A DNA stretch of 64,000 nucleotides, from the NCBI GenBank assembly GCA_019454835.1, contig JACFNP010000015.1, positions 1 to 64,000 of the forward strand, given 5' to 3'. The stretch comes from Rubellimicrobium sp. (GTDB lineage: Bacteria; Pseudomonadota; Alphaproteobacteria; Rhodobacterales; Rhodobacteraceae). Shown piece by piece: positions 61,932-64,000 of this stretch (positions within the stretch are counted from its first letter, which is position 1; every line of letters begins with the position of its first letter). The notes beneath the pieces were generated by a model. That model made no database searches, had not been told where the DNA came from, and worked only from the letters and a program-made list of their open reading frames with translations. Both the position numbers and the translations under genes were made by a program.

Positions 61932-62020
61932 CGTCATTGCGAGGAGGCGAAGCCGACGAAGCAACCCCGATGTTGCGTATGAGCGGTCGGGGTTGCTTCG
62001 GCTTGCGCCTCGCGTTGACG
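61932..62020. repeat. Palindromic interspersed repeat, copy 11 (type A)
   Basis: The left arm CGTCATTGCGAGGAGGCGAA is intact. The right end reads GCGTTGACG, two changes from consensus. The loop has ATGTTGCGTATGAGCGGTCG. It is joined to copy 10 by ATGGGATGATGT and ends 11 bases before the secA stop, between convergent genes. Confidence 0.9.
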
Positions 62021-62031
62021 AAACCGCCGCC

Positions 62032-64000
62032 CTACGCCAGCCGGCCGTGGCAGTGCTTGAACTTCTTGCCTGATCCGCAGGGGCAGGGGTCGTTGCGGCC
62101 CGGATTGCCCCATGTCGCCTGATCCTCGGGGTCAAAGCCCTCGCGCGGCGCCGTTGCTGCCGCTGCGGCACCGGCGCCGACCAGCACCGGCCGCATCGCG
62201 GGCGCGGCGGCGGCCTGTGCGGCGCGGGCCTCTTCCTCCTGGGCGCGGCGCTGCAATTCCAGCGTCTGCTGGATGAGCGCCTGCTGTTCTTCCTGCGTCA
62301 TCGGGCGGATGCGCGACAGTTGCTGCGTGACATCGGTGCGCAGGCTGTCGAGCAGGTGCTCGAAAAGCTGGAAGCTCTCGGTCTTGTATTCGTTCAGCGG
62401 GTCGCGCTGCGCATAGCCCCGGAAACCCACCACCGAGCGCAGATGTTCGAGCTTCAGCAGATGCTCGCGCCATTTGGTGTCGATGGTCTGGAGAAGAATC
62501 TGCTTTTCCACCGACCGCATCGTGTCGGCACCGAAGGAGTCCTCCTTCTCGGCCATCCGCGCATCGGCGGCTTCCTCGATCCGCAGCCGCAGCGCGGCGG
62601 GATCGACGCCTTCCTCGCCCGCCCAGTCGGCGACCGGCACCTCGATGCCGACGATCTCGCGCAGGTTCGCGGCCAGACCGTCAAGATCCCACTGGTCGGG
62701 ATAGCTGCGCGGCGGCATCGCGGCGAGGCACAGATCCTCGATCACCTGGTGGCGCATGTCCTCGACGATCTCGGCCAGGTCTTCGGCCTCCATGATCTCG
62801 CGGCGCTGGGCGAAGATCACCTTGCGCTGGTCGTTCATCACGTCGTCGTATTTCAGAAGCTGCTTGCGGATGTCGAAGTTGCGTCCCTCGACCTTGGCCT
62901 GCGCGCGTTCCAGCGACTTGTTCACCCAGGGGTGAACGATGGCCTCGCCGTCCTTCATTCCCAGCTTGGACAGCACGCTTTCCAGCCGGTCCGAGCCGAA
63001 GATGCGCATCAGGTCGTCCTCGAGGCTGAGGAAGAACGACGAATGGCCGGGGTCGCCCTGCCGCCCGGAACGACCGCGCAACTGGTTGTCGATGCGGCGG
63101 CTTTCATGGCGTTCGGTCGCCAGAACGTAGAGGCCGCCTGCGGCCTTGACCTTCTCTTCCTCGGCGACCGTCCGCGCCTCGATGCGGGCGCGCACCTCGT
63201 CGGGGTTGGCGTCGGGTTCGGCGGCCAGCGCGGCCAGCACCTCCATCTCGACGTTGCCGCCCAGCTTGATGTCGGTGCCGCGCCCGGCCATGTTGGTGGC
63301 GATGGTCACGGCGCCCAGCCGCCCGGCATCGGCGACGATCTGCGCTTCCTGTTCGTGGTGGCGGGCGTTCAGGACATTGTGCGGAATCCCGGCCTTCTTC
63401 AGCAGCGAGGACAGCATTTCCGATTTCTCGATGGACGTGGTGCCGACAAGAATCGGCTGGCCGCGCCCGTGGACCTCGGCGATGGTGCGCACGATGGCGG
63501 CGTATTTTTCCTCGGCGGTGCGGTAGATCTGGTCGTGCTCGTCGTCACGGGCGACGGGGCGGTTGGTCGGCACCTCGACCACGCCCAGCCCGTAGATGTC
63601 CATGAATTCCTCGGCCTCGGTCAGCGCGGTGCCGGTCATGCCCGCGAGCTTGCCGTAAAGGCGAAAGTAGTTCTGGAACGTCACCGAGGCGAGGGTGATG
63701 TTCTCGGGCTGGATCTTCACATGCTCCTTGGCTTCGATGGCCTGGTGCAGCCCGTCCGACAGGCGGCGCCCGGTCATCATGCGCCCGGTGAATTCGTCGA
63801 TCAGCACGACCTCGTTGTCGCGGACGATATAGTCCTTGTCGCGCTGGAACAGCTTGTGCGCGCGCAGCCCCTGGTTGACGTGGTGCACGAAGGTCGTGCT
63901 TTCCGGGTCGTAGAGCGTCTGCCCCTCGGGCAGGATGCCGGCCTGGTGCAGGCGGGTTTCGAGAAACTCGTTGCCCTCGTCGGTATAGGTGACCGAGCGG
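62032..64000 (-). CDS. secA: Preprotein translocase ATPase SecA, C-terminal part (5' end outside window)
   Basis: The frame is open from the window end to the stop at 62032, giving the last 655 or so residues. Visible parts are [20 protein letters not shown], the helicase-type [26 protein letters not shown] and the HSD helix ([20 protein letters not shown]). The C-terminus ends in the SEC-C zinc motif [17 protein letters not shown], which binds SecB and phospholipid. SecA drives protein export through SecYEG. The gene is convergent with fdsD. Confidence 0.97.
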   Translation of the reverse strand, partial: RSVTYTDEGNEFLETRLHQAGILPEGQTLYDPESTTFVHHVNQGLRAHKLFQRDKDYIVRDNEVVLIDEFTGRMMTGRRLSDGLHQAIEAKEHVKIQPENITLASVTFQNYFRLYGKLAGMTGTALTEAEEFMDIYGLGVVEVPTNRPVARDDEHDQIYRTAEEKYAAIVRTIAEVHGRGQPILVGTTSIEKSEMLSSLLKKAGIPHNVLNARHHEQEAQIVADAGRLGAVTIATNMAGRGTDIKLGGNVEMEVLAALAAEPDANPDEVRARIEARTVAEEEKVKAAGGLYVLATERHESRRIDNQLRGRSGRQGDPGHSSFFLSLEDDLMRIFGSDRLESVLSKLGMKDGEAIVHPWVNKSLERAQAKVEGRNFDIRKQLLKYDDVMNDQRKVIFAQRREIMEAEDLAEIVEDMRHQVIEDLCLAAMPPRSYPDQWDLDGLAANLREIVGIEVPVADWAGEEGVDPAALRLRIEEAADARMAEKEDSFGADTMRSVEKQILLQTIDTKWREHLLKLEHLRSVVGFRGYAQRDPLNEYKTESFQLFEHLLDSLRTDVTQQLSRIRPMTQEEQQALIQQTLELQRRAQEEEARAAQAAAAPAMRPVLVGAGAAAAATAPREGFDPEDQATWGNPGRNDPCPCGSGKKFKHCHGRLA

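Noticed and set aside
1415-62020. Palindromic repeats as a CRISPR array
   Set aside because: The copies are dispersed, nearly 90 bp long and not in regular arrays with unique spacers; no cas gene is seen.

Overview
The window is a GC-rich chromosomal segment of an alphaproteobacterium of the order Rhodobacterales (Rhodobacteraceae/Paracoccaceae type). The evidence is gene content and order: the run ruvC-ruvA-ruvB-thpR-ybgC-tolQ-tolR-tolA-tolB-pal-cpoB, an fdsGBACD formate dehydrogenase operon behind a LysR regulator, the small DUF1127, DUF1178 and zinc-finger CHCC proteins, a GT14 glycosyltransferase with a DUF5928-type tail, and very GC-rich synonymous codon choice. I cannot assign a genus. 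No transposase, integrase, rRNA operon, CRISPR array or phage structural block was seen.

Layout. 1-1280: end of rodA, then a 2-hydroxyacid dehydrogenase. 1576-6613 (minus): polA, a CHCC zinc-finger protein, a HIT protein and a GT14 glycosyltransferase, divergent from a sulfotransferase (6742-7572). 7593-9141: radC and a DUF1178 gene. 9549-15075: ileS, ogt, a DMT exporter, prmA and a one-helix membrane protein. 15152-24573: a DUF1127 gene, ruvCAB, thpR, and the ybgC-tol-pal-cpoB envelope cluster. 24885-26764: a secreted TTHB210-like protein with a Tat cupredoxin, then a low-GC orphan gene. 27060-31578 (minus): a pair of M16 proteases, one active and one lacking its zinc motif, and mutL. 31898-34915: xseB-ispA-dxs. 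35025-36372: a secreted orphan, a universal stress protein and a flavin reductase. 36637-40404: a capsule export locus (GT2 and kpsM on minus; kpsE and kpsT on plus). 40427-43486: parDE, a DUF2793 gene and a cytochrome P450. 43535-46109: a surface-type hypothetical, tRNA-Arg(CCT), a DUF5615/DUF433 toxin-antitoxin pair and tRNA-Pro(CGG). 46167-54985: a second DMT exporter, truA, tamA and tamB. 54995-61818: LysR regulator and fdsGBA-fdhD-fdsD. 62032-64000: the 3' part of secA.

How the genes work together. Several blocks serve the cell envelope: RodA (wall elongation), Tol-Pal (outer-membrane constriction), TamAB (outer-membrane assembly and lipid transport), SecA (export) and the KpsMTE-like capsule exporter. 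RuvCAB, MutL, PolA, RadC, Ogt and XseB form a scattered DNA-repair set. XseB-IspA-Dxs is the usual start of isoprenoid supply. The fds operon encodes a soluble NAD-dependent Mo formate dehydrogenase together with its maturation protein.

The most unusual non-coding content is a family of about 90-bp near-perfect palindromes. Ten full copies and one degenerate copy lie in gaps between genes, with conserved flanks that also occur without the palindrome. A second, much rarer AT-rich dyad element sits in two promoter-containing gaps, upstream of tolB and between the M16 protease gene and xseB.
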